A DNA stretch of 64,000 bases from positions 4,233 through 68,232 of the forward strand of contig NZ_DASRBQ010000069.1 in assembly GCF_035653575.1 (NCBI RefSeq). The letters run 5' to 3'. Numbering within the stretch: position 1 is the stretch's first letter; every line of letters starts with the position of its first letter. Positions 53,792-62,708 of the stretch are shown piece after piece. The DNA is from Actinocrinis sp035653575 (lineage in GTDB: Bacteria > Actinomycetota > Actinomycetes > Streptomycetales > Catenulisporaceae). Below the pieces are notes generated by a model that saw only the letters and a program-made list of their open reading frames with translations, was not told the DNA's origin and ran no database searches. Position numbers and translations under genes: made by a program.

Positions 53792-55051
53792 ATGCGCCGC
53801 CGGATGATCAAGTCGACGGTCTCCGCCGTGCTGATCGTCGTCGTGCTGCTCGGCGTGCCGCTGGGCATCATCGACGCGCTGCGCATCAGCGAGGCGGAGC
53901 ACGCCGCGCTCAATCAGAAGGTGCAGCTCATCGGCTTCCAGCTGGACCAGCAGCTGGCGGTCAACCAGCAGGTCGACCTGGACGCGCTGAAGAAGCTGGT
54001 GCCGCGGGGCGACAGCGTGGCCGTCACCTATCCCGGCCACGCCAAGCAGCCGGTGATCATCAACCCGCAGGTCACCGACCACCCCAGGTCCAGCGACGTG
54101 TACAAGGGACCGCCGCCGCGCTCGGTGACCGCGATCCTGACCGAGTCCTGGTCGCCGACCGAGACGCGCATCCGCGGCAGCCTGCTGCTGGTGCTCGGCG
54201 TGGCGGTGCTGGCCACCGTGGCGGCCTGCGGGGTCGCCTTCCTCCAGGCGCGCCGCCTAGCCCGGCCGCTGAGCGACCTGGCGCAGACCGCCGAGCGGCT
54301 CGGCTCCGGCGACCCGCGCCCGCGCCACCGCCGTTACGGCATCCCCGAGCTCGACCGGGTCGCCGAGGTGATCGACCACACCGCGGAGCGCATCTCCCGG
54401 ATGCTGGCCACCGAACGCCGGCTGGCCGCGGACGCCTCGCACCAGCTGCGCACGCCGCTGACCGCGCTGTCCATGCGCCTTGAGGAGATTATCGCGGCGC
54501 AGGATCTGATGGACGTGAAGGAGGAGGCGGCGGTCGCGCTCACCCAGGTCGAGCGGCTGACCGACGTCGTGCAGCGGCTGCTGACCGACGCGCGCGACAC
54601 CCGCAGGTCCACCTCGACCGTGCCGATCGACGTGGACATGGTCATCCGGCAGCAGATCTTCGAATGGCGGCCGGCCTTCCGCAGCGCCCGGCGCCCGATC
54701 CGGGTCGACGGCGTGCGCGGCCTGGCCGCGGTCGCCACGCCCGGGGCGTTCGCGCAGGTGCTCGCAACGCTTATGGAGAACTCGCTGATGCACGGCGCCG
54801 GCCCGGTCACCATCCGCACCCGGACCACCGGCGGCTCGGTGGTGGTCGAGGTGTGCGACGAGGGCCCCGGGGTGCCGCCGGAGCTCGGCGCGCGGGTCTT
54901 CGAGCGGTCGGTGTCCGGCCGCGCCTCCACCGGTCTCGGCCTGACCGTGGCCCGGGAGCTGGCCGAGGCCGACGGTGGCCGGCTGGAGCTGCTGCAGCAG
55001 CGGCCGCCGGTGTTCGCGGTGTTCCTCACCGCCTTCGACCCGGTGATGTAG
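53792..55051 (+). CDS. Sensor histidine kinase
   Basis: 419 residues. TM1 at about 8-28, external region at about 30-125, TM2 at about 130-152, and HAMP (RRLARPLSDLAQTAERLGSGD). Phosphoacceptor H217 is in LAADASHQLRTPLTALSMRL. The ATPase domain has an N box (ATLMENSLMHG), CDEGPGV, and a short G2 (STGLGLTVARELAEADGG). Works with the regulator at 53056. The order regulator-kinase-GtrA-purK-purE is, as I recall, conserved in streptomycetes. Confidence 0.92.
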   Translation: MRRRMIKSTVSAVLIVVVLLGVPLGIIDALRISEAEHAALNQKVQLIGFQLDQQLAVNQQVDLDALKKLVPRGDSVAVTYPGHAKQPVIINPQVTDHPRSSDVYKGPPPRSVTAILTESWSPTETRIRGSLLLVLGVAVLATVAACGVAFLQARRLARPLSDLAQTAERLGSGDPRPRHRRYGIPELDRVAEVIDHTAERISRMLATERRLAADASHQLRTPLTALSMRLEEIIAAQDLMDVKEEAAVALTQVERLTDVVQRLLTDARDTRRSTSTVPIDVDMVIRQQIFEWRPAFRSARRPIRVDGVRGLAAVATPGAFAQVLATLMENSLMHGAGPVTIRTRTTGGSVVVEVCDEGPGVPPELGARVFERSVSGRASTGLGLTVARELAEADGGRLELLQQRPPVFAVFLTAFDPVM

Positions 55052-55192
55052 CGAGGCCGTCTGGCGGGACCGACCAGGGGGCCGGGTAGCGGGGCGCGCG
55101 GCAATGCGCGAACGCGCTCCCGGCGGTACCCGTGCGGTGAAAGTAAGTCGTGAAACTTATGGCACGCGGCAGGACAGTGGCGCGAAAGAGTG

Positions 55193-55220
55193 GGCGGGAA
55201 CCCGATCGGGTTCCCGCCCT
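55193..55220. terminator. Bidirectional terminator palindrome
   Basis: A 28-bp perfect palindrome: GGGCGGGAACCCGA and its complement. It lies between the converging sensor kinase and GtrA genes. Confidence 0.85.
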
Positions 55221-55251
55221 GAAGCTGTGCGGAAGTCTTGGCTGAGGCCGG

Positions 55252-55818
55252 TTACCGCTCGGCGCGCAGCAGGTCGCCGGAGCCGGAGCGCTTGTGCCGC
55301 GGGCTGCTCGGCACCATCGGCAGCTGCGAGGTGGGCAGCGGCTCGGCGGCGGGGAACTGGAACTGCTCGCCGGCCAGCGCCGGGTCCGCCTTCGGGAAGA
55401 TCCAGGTGCGGTAGGTCCACAGCCGGAAGACCATTCCGAGCGGCATGCCGAACATGTACTTGGCCACGTTGTTCGCCAGCGCGCCGTCGAAGTGCAGGAT
55501 GTACTGCGAGAACGCCAGCGGCACCGTCTCGATCAGCATCCCGATGCCGTTGACCGCGAAGAACAGCACCAGCTCGCGGCTGCGGCCGATCGAGTCGCGG
55601 TCCTTGTAGGTCCAGAACCGGTTGCCTACGTACGCGACGATCGTGGCCACGACGGTGCCGACCACGGAGCCGATGACCGGCTTGTGCGGGATGGCCTGCC
55701 AGCACAGGTTGGTCACCAGCATGTTCACCACAAGGGCGATCAGGCCGATCGTGCCGAACTTCGCCAGCTCGTGAAAGCCGCGGCGAACTCGGGCGTATGC
55801 AGCTTGTAGTGCCGCCAC
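55252..55818 (-). CDS. GtrA-family membrane protein
   Basis: 188 residues, four transmembrane segments (about 22-42, 48-67, 85-108, 118-140). GtrA proteins are small flippase-like partners in surface polysaccharide glycosylation. Typical motifs are FGTIGLIALVVNM, VAYVGNRFWTYKDRD and VFRLWTYRTWIF. A Pro/Ser-rich C-tail follows. Begins at GTG. Confidence 0.9.
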   Translation of the reverse strand: MAALQAAYARVRRGFHELAKFGTIGLIALVVNMLVTNLCWQAIPHKPVIGSVVGTVVATIVAYVGNRFWTYKDRDSIGRSRELVLFFAVNGIGMLIETVPLAFSQYILHFDGALANNVAKYMFGMPLGMVFRLWTYRTWIFPKADPALAGEQFQFPAAEPLPTSQLPMVPSSPRHKRSGSGDLLRAER

Positions 55819-56132
55819 TGTGGATTACCTACCTGACTTCCGGGGGCTCACCACTACGAGAGTAGCCATTCTTGACCGCCGCAGACCGCCACCATAGGTC
55901 CCGTAGCAGACCTGTGACGGACACATTGCCCGTTCAAGGTATACGAGACGCGGCCGCCAACCCATGACAGCACAAAGGAATGACCGCGGCAGCCGGAGTT
56001 CTCGGGCGATTCTGGCGCATTCCGGCACCGCCGGGTGAATGTGACCGAGCTCACCCGGTGTTCCCGGCGTGGCGGACCGCGGACCTGCCGCTCGGCATGA
56101 ACAGGGTCTGACCGCCGTTAGGCTTGGTTCCT
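55819..56132. other. Gap between divergent GtrA and purK genes
   Basis: About 314 bases holding both promoters. Near purK a TAGGCT -10-like box (56119-56124) lies eight bases before the GTG start. No gene, riboswitch or clear operator is seen. Confidence 0.5.
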
Positions 56133-57359
56133 GTGATCGGCACACCTACCGCACTAACGGACACGGGACGTGGCAGCTCCGGAGCCGTGAGCGCGCCGGT
56201 GGTCGGCGTCATCGGCGGCGGCCAGCTGGCCCGGATGATGCAGCCCGCGGCCATCGCGCTCGGCGTGCGACTGCGCGTGCTCGCGACAGGCCCCGACGAG
56301 TCGGCCGCGCAGGTGATCCCGGACGTAGCCCTCGGCGCCCATGACGACCCCGAAGCGGTCCTGGCCTTCGCCCGCGGCTGCGACGTGATCACCTTCGACC
56401 ACGAGCACGTGCCGACTCCGGTGTTGGAGCGCCTGATCGAACTCGGCGTCGCGGTACGGCCGGGACCGGGTGCCCTCGTGCACGCACAGGACAAGTCGGT
56501 CATGCGGGAGCGGCTGAGCGCGATCGGCGTGCCGTGCCCGCAGTGGGCCCACCTGGACGATTCGGGCGACGGCGTCGAGGGCGTGATCGCCAAGGCCACC
56601 GAGTTCGCGAAGGAAGCCGGCTGGCCCTTCATCCTCAAGACGGCGCGCGGCGGTTACGACGGCAAAGGCGTCTGGCGGATCGAGAACGTACAGCAGTTGC
56701 GTGAGGTGGCGCATGGCGCGGCAACGCGTGGCGTGAAGCTCATCGCCGAGGCGCTGGTCCCCTTCACGCGGGAGCTGTCCGCACAGGTCGCGCGCTCGCC
56801 GCATGGGCAGGCGGTGGCGTACCCGGTGGTCGAGACGGTGCAGCGGGAGGGCATCTGCCGCGAGGTGTACGCTCCGGCCCCCGGTCTGGACGTGGACCGC
56901 TCGGCCGAGGCGCAGCGCATCGCGCTCACCATCGCCCGGGATCTGGATGTGACCGGGATGCTGGCGGTCGAGCTGTTCCAGACCGCCGATGGCGCGCTGA
57001 GCGTCAACGAACTGGCGATGCGGCCGCACAACTCCGGCCACTGGAGTATCGACGGCGCGGTGACCAGCCAGTTCGAGAACCACCTGCGGGCGGTGCTGGA
57101 CCTGCCGCTCGGCGCGCCGACCCCGCAGGCTCCGGTGGCGGTGATGGCGAACGTGCTCGGCCTCGACCTGCCCGACGTCTACCCGGCGTACCTGCACTGC
57201 ATGGCCCGCGACCCGGGGCTCAAGATCCACATGTACGGCAAGGCGGTCAAGCCCGGCCGCAAGATCGGGCACGTGACCGTGCTCGGCGACGACTTCGAGG
57301 ACTGCGTCGAGCGCGCCGCGCACGCCGCCGCCTACCTGCGGGGAGAGATCGATGAGTAG
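56133..57359 (+). CDS. purK: N5-carboxyaminoimidazole ribonucleotide synthase
   Basis: 408 residues, ATP-grasp enzyme. Adds CO2 to AIR in purine synthesis. Motifs: VGVIGGGQLARMM, FDHEHVP, ILKTARGGYDGKGVWRI, ELAMRPHNSGHWSIDG, and the family C-terminus KIGHVTVLGDD. The GTG start at 56133 lies just after a -10-like box, suggesting leaderless translation; a TTG nine bases earlier also exists. Overlaps purE by eight bases. Confidence 0.95.
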   Translation: MIGTPTALTDTGRGSSGAVSAPVVGVIGGGQLARMMQPAAIALGVRLRVLATGPDESAAQVIPDVALGAHDDPEAVLAFARGCDVITFDHEHVPTPVLERLIELGVAVRPGPGALVHAQDKSVMRERLSAIGVPCPQWAHLDDSGDGVEGVIAKATEFAKEAGWPFILKTARGGYDGKGVWRIENVQQLREVAHGAATRGVKLIAEALVPFTRELSAQVARSPHGQAVAYPVVETVQREGICREVYAPAPGLDVDRSAEAQRIALTIARDLDVTGMLAVELFQTADGALSVNELAMRPHNSGHWSIDGAVTSQFENHLRAVLDLPLGAPTPQAPVAVMANVLGLDLPDVYPAYLHCMARDPGLKIHMYGKAVKPGRKIGHVTVLGDDFEDCVERAAHAAAYLRGEIDE

Positions 57360-57891
57360 CGGCCGGTCCGAGGGCGGGAAATCAGGCGGTGCACAGGTCG
57401 GCATCGTCATGGGCTCGGACTCGGACTGGCCGGTGATGAGCGCGGCCGCCGAGGCGCTCGCCGAGTTCGAGGTCGAATACGAGGTGGACGTCGTCTCGGC
57501 GCACCGGATGCCGCAGACGATGATCGAGTACGGGCAGCGCGCCGCCTCGCGCGGTCTCAAGGCGATCATCGCGGGAGCCGGAGGCGCCGCGCACCTGCCC
57601 GGGATGCTCGCGTCAGTCACGCCGCTGCCGGTGATCGGCGTGCCGGTGCCGCTGAAGTACCTGGACGGCATGGACTCGCTGCTGTCGATCGTGCAGATGC
57701 CCGCTGGCGTGCCGGTCGCGACGGTGTCGGTGGGCGGCGCGCGCAACGCCGGCCTGCTCGCGGTCAGGATCCTGGCTGCGCACGACCCGCGGCTTCTGGC
57801 GGCGATGCGCGCGTTCCAGGACGACCTCGAGGCGCAGGCCCGGGCAAAGGGTGCCGTGCTGCGCGCGAAGCTCGCCGCCGACGAGAGTTAG
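57352..57891 (+). CDS. purE: N5-carboxyaminoimidazole ribonucleotide mutase
   Basis: 179 residues. Converts N5-CAIR to CAIR, the next purine step after PurK. Motifs: VGIVMGSDSDWPVM, VVSAHRMP, IIAGAGGAAHLPGM, VIGVPVPLKYLDGMDSLLSIVQMP and GGARNAGLLAVRIL. The ATG lies inside the end of purK, so translation is coupled. Its stop is only three bases from the stop of the opposite-strand dehydrogenase. Confidence 0.96.
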   Translation: MSSGRSEGGKSGGAQVGIVMGSDSDWPVMSAAAEALAEFEVEYEVDVVSAHRMPQTMIEYGQRAASRGLKAIIAGAGGAAHLPGMLASVTPLPVIGVPVPLKYLDGMDSLLSIVQMPAGVPVATVSVGGARNAGLLAVRILAAHDPRLLAAMRAFQDDLEAQARAKGAVLRAKLAADES

Positions 57892-57894
57892 GGC

Positions 57895-59226
57895 CTAGCC
57901 GACGACCGGGCGTCCGAGCGCGCGGTACGTCCAGCCCGCCTCATGCCAGCGCTGTGCCGCCAACGCGTTGCGGCCGTCCACGATCCGCCGCTGCGACGTG
58001 ACCTTGCCGACCTCCTCCGGATCCAGCTCGCGGAACTCCTGCCACTCCGTCAGGTGCAGGATCACGTGTGCGCCGCGCGCCGCCTCCAGCGCCGAGTCCG
58101 CGTAGGCCAGCGTCGGGAACAGCTTGGCCGCGTTGTCGTTCGCCTTCGGGTCGTACACCGTCACCTGCGCTCCCTGCAGCAGGATCGACGCCGCCACGTT
58201 CAGCGCCGGCGAGTCGCGCACGTCGTCCGAGTTCGGCTTGAACGCCGCGCCCCACACCGCGACCCGCTTGCCGAGGAACGAGCCGTCGCACTGCTCGCGG
58301 GCCAGGTCCACCATGCGCACCCGGCGGCGCATATTGATCGCGTCGACCTCCTTGAGGAAGGCCAGCGCCTGGTCCACGCCCAGCTCTCCGGCGCGCGCCA
58401 TGAACGCCCTGATGTCCTTCGGCAGGCAGCCGCCGCCGAAGCCGAGGCCGGGCACCAGGAACCTGCCGCCGATCCGCGCGTCGTAGGACAGCGCCTCGGA
58501 CAGCTGCATCACGTCGCCGCCCGCCGCCTCGCAGACCTCCGCCATCGCGTTGATGAAGGAGATCTTGGTGGACAGGAACGCGTTCGCGGCGGCCTTCACC
58601 AGCTCGGCGGTGGCCAGGTCGGTGACCACCAGCGGCGTGCCGGCCTCGATCAGCGGCGCATAGACGTCCCGCAGCGCCGCCTCGGCATGCGCCGAGGCGA
58701 CCCCGATCACCAGCCGGTCTGGCCGCAGCGTGTCCCCGACCGCGTAACCCTCGCGCAGGAACTCCGGGTTCCAGGCCACCTCCACGCCGGCGCCGGCCGG
58801 GGCCAGCTCCAGGAAGCGCTCGGTCAGCCGGACCGCCGTTCCCGCCGGAACCGTCGACTTGCCCGCGATCACCGTCGGCTGGTCCAGATGCGGGGCCAGC
58901 CCGTCCACCACCGCCTCGACGTAGCGCAGGTCCGCCGCGTACTCGCCCTTGCGCTGCGGCGTGTTCACGCAGATGAAGTGCACGTCGGCACCGAATCCGG
59001 CGACTTCGGCGTACGAGGTGGTGAAGCGGAGCCGGCCGCTCGCGACGTGCTTGGCCAGCAACTCGTCGAGCCCGGGCTCGTAAAACGGCACCGTGCCCGC
59101 GGTGAGCGCGGCGATCTTCTCCGCGTCCACGTCCATGCCCAGGACTTCATAGCCCAGCTCGGCCATACAGGCCGCATGCGTGGCGCCGAGGTATCCGGTG
59201 CCGATCACGCTGATTCGTGCGGCCAC
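57895..59226 (-). CDS. UDP-glucose 6-dehydrogenase
   Basis: 443 residues. Oxidises UDP-glucose (or a related UDP-hexose) to UDP-glucuronate, a precursor of cell-surface polymers. NAD site VIGTGYLGATHA; ICVNTPQ; KSTVPAGTA; WNPEFLREGYAV; the catalytic Cys in LGFGGGCLPKDIRAF; and C-terminal VWGAAFKPNSDDVRDSPAL. Converges with purE at a distance of three bases, with no room for a terminator. Confidence 0.94.
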   Translation of the reverse strand: MAARISVIGTGYLGATHAACMAELGYEVLGMDVDAEKIAALTAGTVPFYEPGLDELLAKHVASGRLRFTTSYAEVAGFGADVHFICVNTPQRKGEYAADLRYVEAVVDGLAPHLDQPTVIAGKSTVPAGTAVRLTERFLELAPAGAGVEVAWNPEFLREGYAVGDTLRPDRLVIGVASAHAEAALRDVYAPLIEAGTPLVVTDLATAELVKAAANAFLSTKISFINAMAEVCEAAGGDVMQLSEALSYDARIGGRFLVPGLGFGGGCLPKDIRAFMARAGELGVDQALAFLKEVDAINMRRRVRMVDLAREQCDGSFLGKRVAVWGAAFKPNSDDVRDSPALNVAASILLQGAQVTVYDPKANDNAAKLFPTLAYADSALEAARGAHVILHLTEWQEFRELDPEEVGKVTSQRRIVDGRNALAAQRWHEAGWTYRALGRPVVG

Positions 59227-59362
59227 GTGCCGTCCCCTTCCGCTGCGAGCTTCTGCGCAACCGACCCTAACGCGTCAGCCGCCAATGACTGTGACTCGCG
59301 CCTCGCTGTAGTCGCGGTAGGCGGGGCTGGCGCGCCGCCTACCGGTGAGTAACAATGACGGG

Positions 59363-60526
59363 GTGACCCAGGACCAGGACTTCGACCTCTTCACCGTCCG
59401 CGAGGAGCACGAGCTGCTGCGCGAGTCGGTGCGCTCTCTCGTCGAGACGAAGATCGCGCCGTACGCGGCCGCCGTGGACGAGGAGGCGCGCTACCCGCAG
59501 GAGGCGCACGACGCGCTGCACGCCGCGGACATGCACGCCATCCACATCCCGGAGCAGTACGGCGGCGCCGGGGCGGACGCCCTGGCGACCTGCATCGTCA
59601 TCGAGGAGATCGCGCGCGCCTGCGTGTCCTCCTCGCTCATCCCGGCGGTCAACAAGCTGGGCACGATGCCGCTGATCCTGTCCGGGTCCGAGGAGCTGAA
59701 GCAGAAGTACCTGCGTCCGGTCGCCGAGGGCCGCTCGACCTTCTCCTACGCCCTCTCCGAGCCCGAGGCCGGCTCGGACGCGGGCGGCATGACGACGCGT
59801 GCGGTCCGCGACGGCGACGGCTGGCGGCTCAACGGCGTCAAGCGGTGGATCACCAACGCCGGCGTCTCCGAGTACTACACCGTCATGGCGGTCACCGAGC
59901 CGGGCATCGGCACGAAGGGCATCTCTGCCTTCGTGGTGGAGAAGAGCGACCCGGGCTTCACCTTCGGCGCCAAGGAGAAGAAGCTCGGCATCAAGGGCTC
60001 GCCGACCCGCGAGCTGTATTTCGACGACGTGTGGATTCCGGGCGACCGGATCATCGGCGAGCCCGGCACCGGCTTCCGCACCGCGATGCGCACGTTGGAC
60101 CACACCCGCGTCACCATCGCGGCGCAGGCGCTCGGCATCGCGCAGGGCGCCCTCGACTACGCGGCCGAGTACGTCAAGCAACGCAAGCAGTTCGGCAAGC
60201 CGATCGCGGAACTGCAGGGCGTCCAGTTCATGCTCGCCGACATGGGCATGAAGATTGCGGCGGCGCGCCAGCTCACCTACGCCGCGGCGGCCAAATCCGA
60301 GCGCAACGACAAGGACCTGACCTTCTACGGCGCGGCGGCCAAGTGCTTCGCCTCCGATGCCGCGATGGAGGTCACCACGGACGCGGTCCAGCTGCTCGGC
60401 GGCTACGGCTACACGCAGGACTACCCGCTGGAGCGGATGATGCGTGACGCCAAGATCACGCAGATCTACGAGGGCACGAACCAGGTCCAGCGCGTGGTGA
60501 TGGCCCGTCAGTTGCTGCGCGGCTGA
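59363..60526 (+). CDS. Acyl-CoA dehydrogenase
   Basis: 387 residues. FAD enzyme; motifs FSYALSEPEAGSDAGGMTTRA, WRLNGVKRWITNAG, LLGGYGYTQDYPLERMMRD and the catalytic Glu in QIYEGTNQVQRVVMARQLL. Closest in style to short/branched-chain dehydrogenases that neighbour purine genes in streptomycetes (recalled, not tested). GTG at 59363 is preferred as it gives the common N-terminus TQDQDFDLFTVREEH; GTG at 59345 is in frame. Not closely related to the one at 9385. Confidence 0.92.
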   Translation: MTQDQDFDLFTVREEHELLRESVRSLVETKIAPYAAAVDEEARYPQEAHDALHAADMHAIHIPEQYGGAGADALATCIVIEEIARACVSSSLIPAVNKLGTMPLILSGSEELKQKYLRPVAEGRSTFSYALSEPEAGSDAGGMTTRAVRDGDGWRLNGVKRWITNAGVSEYYTVMAVTEPGIGTKGISAFVVEKSDPGFTFGAKEKKLGIKGSPTRELYFDDVWIPGDRIIGEPGTGFRTAMRTLDHTRVTIAAQALGIAQGALDYAAEYVKQRKQFGKPIAELQGVQFMLADMGMKIAAARQLTYAAAAKSERNDKDLTFYGAAAKCFASDAAMEVTTDAVQLLGGYGYTQDYPLERMMRDAKITQIYEGTNQVQRVVMARQLLRG

Positions 60527-60548
60527 GCGGACCCCTCGGCCGAAAGCG

Positions 60549-60578
60549 TCGCACCGTCTGAGTTTCCGGACGGTGCGA
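60549..60578 (+). terminator. Hairpin terminator
   Basis: TCGCACCGTC (60549-60558) pairs with GACGGTGCGA (60569-60578), loop of ten, 22 bases after the dehydrogenase stop. Confidence 0.78.
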
Positions 60579-60636
60579 TGCTTCGCTACATGCGAACTTT
60601 CGCACGGTGTCATGAGCCTCTGACAGAGTGGAAGTA

Positions 60637-60699
60637 TTGACGCGCGGCGTGGATTGCTGAAAATAGCCCTGGCTGCAGGCCCAAATTAATACAATCCAC
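60637..60699 (+). promoter_or_regulatory. Candidate promoter with inverted repeat before the kinase gene
   Basis: TTGACG at 60637-60642 and GAAAAT at 60659-60664 form a possible -35/-10 pair with 16-base spacing. GTGGATTG (60649-60656) and CAATCCAC (60692-60699) form an inverted repeat straddling it, in an unusually AT-rich stretch. It may be an operator. Confidence 0.45.
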
Positions 60700-60717
60700 T
60701 TTTGGTACGCAGTGCTC

Positions 60718-62607
60718 ATGACGACGGGGCTTGACATGCCGGATCCCGGATGGCGGCTGGGCGGCCGCTATACGCTGCTCGAACGCCTCGGCGAAGGGAT
60801 CGCCGGGGAGGTCTGGCGTGCGCAGGACGAGAGCGCGGGAACGCAATGCGCGGTGAAATTGCTGCGCCCCGAACTCGTCCAGGACGAGGGTGCCCTGGCC
60901 AGGCTGCGCGCCACCATCGCGTGGATTAGCCAGCTGACTCACCCGAACATCGTCCCGGTCGATGACCTCGTGATGCAGTACGGCGCCGGGGCAGAGGACG
61001 GCACGGCGGTGCTGGAGGGCCCTGAGCCAGAGGACGGCCCTGCATTACAGAACAGCCCTGCGTCACCGAACGACCCTGCGCCACCAAACGACCCTGCGCC
61101 ACCAAACGACACAGTGGCGCTGATCTCCCGGCTGGTGCCTGGAGAGAGCCTTCGCGCGCTACTCGATCGGCAAGGCACGGTGCCGACCGGTCAAGCCCTC
61201 TCGCTGACCGCGCAACTGTGCGACGCGCTGTCGGCCGCGCGGCACGTCGGCGTCGCGCATGGTGACGTGAAACCGTCGAATCTCCTGCTGGAACCGGATC
61301 CGGACACGCACATCGCGTTGCGGCTGACCGACTTCGGCATCGCCGCGCTGCTCGGCCGGGCCGTGGTGCAACAAACCGTGGCGCCGCAGACCGCCGTGGC
61401 GAGCGCGGGCGGCGACTATGTCGCACCGGAACTCGGCGCGGGGGAGGCGCCGACGGAGTCCGCTGACGTATACGCCGCCGCAGTCGTGCTCTACGAGGCT
61501 CTGACCGGCGAGCCGCTATTCGGCCGTCGGATGCAGGGACAGGTGCGGCGTGACGCGCCCCCTCCGGTCGTATTGCCCGCCGATCTGCCGGACACGGTCG
61601 CAGAAGCGCTTATCGCCTGCCTCGACGAGAATCCGCGGCACAGACCTTCCGCCGCGGAATTCGCCGCTGTCCTGCGGGAGGCCGCCATCGCGCCGGAAAT
61701 GGTGCCGTCCCCGCCTGTCGTCGAGGTCGCCCCCGGCCCGAATCTGGACTTCTTCGGCGACGACGGACAGGCAGCGCAGCAGGATCGGCTGCCCGCGCTG
61801 GTCGAGAAGCGTGGGACGGGCGTTACACGTCGAGCGGGCGCCGCCGTCGCGGCCCACGGCGCCGGGCGGGCGGCCCGGCGAACGCGCGGCACCCAGCCGT
61901 GGACGATCCTCGCCGCATCACTGTGTGGCGTCGCGCTCGCGGCCTTCATCACCTTCGGGTTAGCGACGCATGGTTCCCCGCACGCGAACGCGTCCACGCT
62001 GCCGACGCGCGCTGATCTCATCGGACCGGCGGGCAGCGCGACGTCGCAGAGTACTGCTACCGGCACGCCGACGAACACGTCCTCCGCGACCGCCTCTCCC
62101 ACGCCGAGCAGCACCGCATCGGCGACGCCGTCACCGAGCCGGAATACGCCAAGCGCGTCAGCCGGCGCGTCCAGCCCGGCCGCTCCCGCGCCGAGCCCGT
62201 CGGGTTCCAGCCAGCAGGTCAGCCATACCGGCCGGCTGCTCAACGCGGGCTCCGGAACGTGCCTCGACACCTCCGGCGGCTATTTCGCCAACGGGGTGGT
62301 GGAACAGATCTGGACCTGCGACAACGGAATCGGGCAGGTCTTCACGCTGGCCTCGACCGGGCAACTGACCGTCGACGGCGGGCAGTACTGCCTCGCCGAC
62401 GCCACTTCTGCCGACGCGACCGGCACACACCCGCAGCTGTTCACCTGCGGCAGCCAATCGCATGAGCGATGGACAATGCGATCCGACGGCTCGCTCGTCG
62501 GCAACCACTCCGGCCTGTGCGTGAACGCGCCGGGAAATGACAACGGCACGCAGCTCGACTTCGAACCGTGCAGCGGCCAGGCGCACCAGAAGTGGTCCTG
62601 GGACTGA
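60718..62607 (+). CDS. Membrane Ser/Thr protein kinase with external ricin-type lectin domain
   Basis: 629 residues. Kinase domain (about 17-320): Gly loop LGEGIAGEVW, K47 in CAVKLLRP, catalytic D183 in AHGDVKPSN (HGD instead of HRD), D205 in LTDFG, and YVAPEL. Residues about 88-131 insert a Pro/Asn/Asp-rich tandem repeat (NDPAPPNDPAPPND) in the N-lobe before LISRLVPGESL. One membrane segment lies at about 396-415, then an external Ser/Thr/Pro/Ala stalk (420-498). A C-terminal beta-trefoil (about 500-629) has LLNAGSGTCLDTSGG, QIWTCDNG, ERWTMRSDG and QKWSWD. It could sense a cell-wall or environmental sugar. ATG at 60718 is preferred over GTG at 60712. Codon 415 is TTA. Confidence 0.9.
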   Translation: MTTGLDMPDPGWRLGGRYTLLERLGEGIAGEVWRAQDESAGTQCAVKLLRPELVQDEGALARLRATIAWISQLTHPNIVPVDDLVMQYGAGAEDGTAVLEGPEPEDGPALQNSPASPNDPAPPNDPAPPNDTVALISRLVPGESLRALLDRQGTVPTGQALSLTAQLCDALSAARHVGVAHGDVKPSNLLLEPDPDTHIALRLTDFGIAALLGRAVVQQTVAPQTAVASAGGDYVAPELGAGEAPTESADVYAAAVVLYEALTGEPLFGRRMQGQVRRDAPPPVVLPADLPDTVAEALIACLDENPRHRPSAAEFAAVLREAAIAPEMVPSPPVVEVAPGPNLDFFGDDGQAAQQDRLPALVEKRGTGVTRRAGAAVAAHGAGRAARRTRGTQPWTILAASLCGVALAAFITFGLATHGSPHANASTLPTRADLIGPAGSATSQSTATGTPTNTSSATASPTPSSTASATPSPSRNTPSASAGASSPAAPAPSPSGSSQQVSHTGRLLNAGSGTCLDTSGGYFANGVVEQIWTCDNGIGQVFTLASTGQLTVDGGQYCLADATSADATGTHPQLFTCGSQSHERWTMRSDGSLVGNHSGLCVNAPGNDNGTQLDFEPCSGQAHQKWSWD

Positions 62608-62665
62608 AATTCGGGCTTCGAACGCGGCTTCTCCTTTTCTGATTCCGTCGCAGTCGTGGGTAAAG

Positions 62666-62700
62666 CCGCTGCCGCCGCGGGCACCGTGCGGCGGCAGCGG
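62666..62700. terminator. Bidirectional hairpin terminator
   Basis: CCGCTGCCGCCGC (62666-62678) pairs perfectly with 62688-62700. It lies between the converging kinase-lectin and GH127 genes. Confidence 0.85.
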
Positions 62701-62708
62701 AGTCTGTG

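Noticed and set aside
61609..61622. CAGAAGCGCTTATC, similar to the operator core
   Set aside because: It lies inside the kinase coding region and is explained by ordinary codons; the outer arms do not match.
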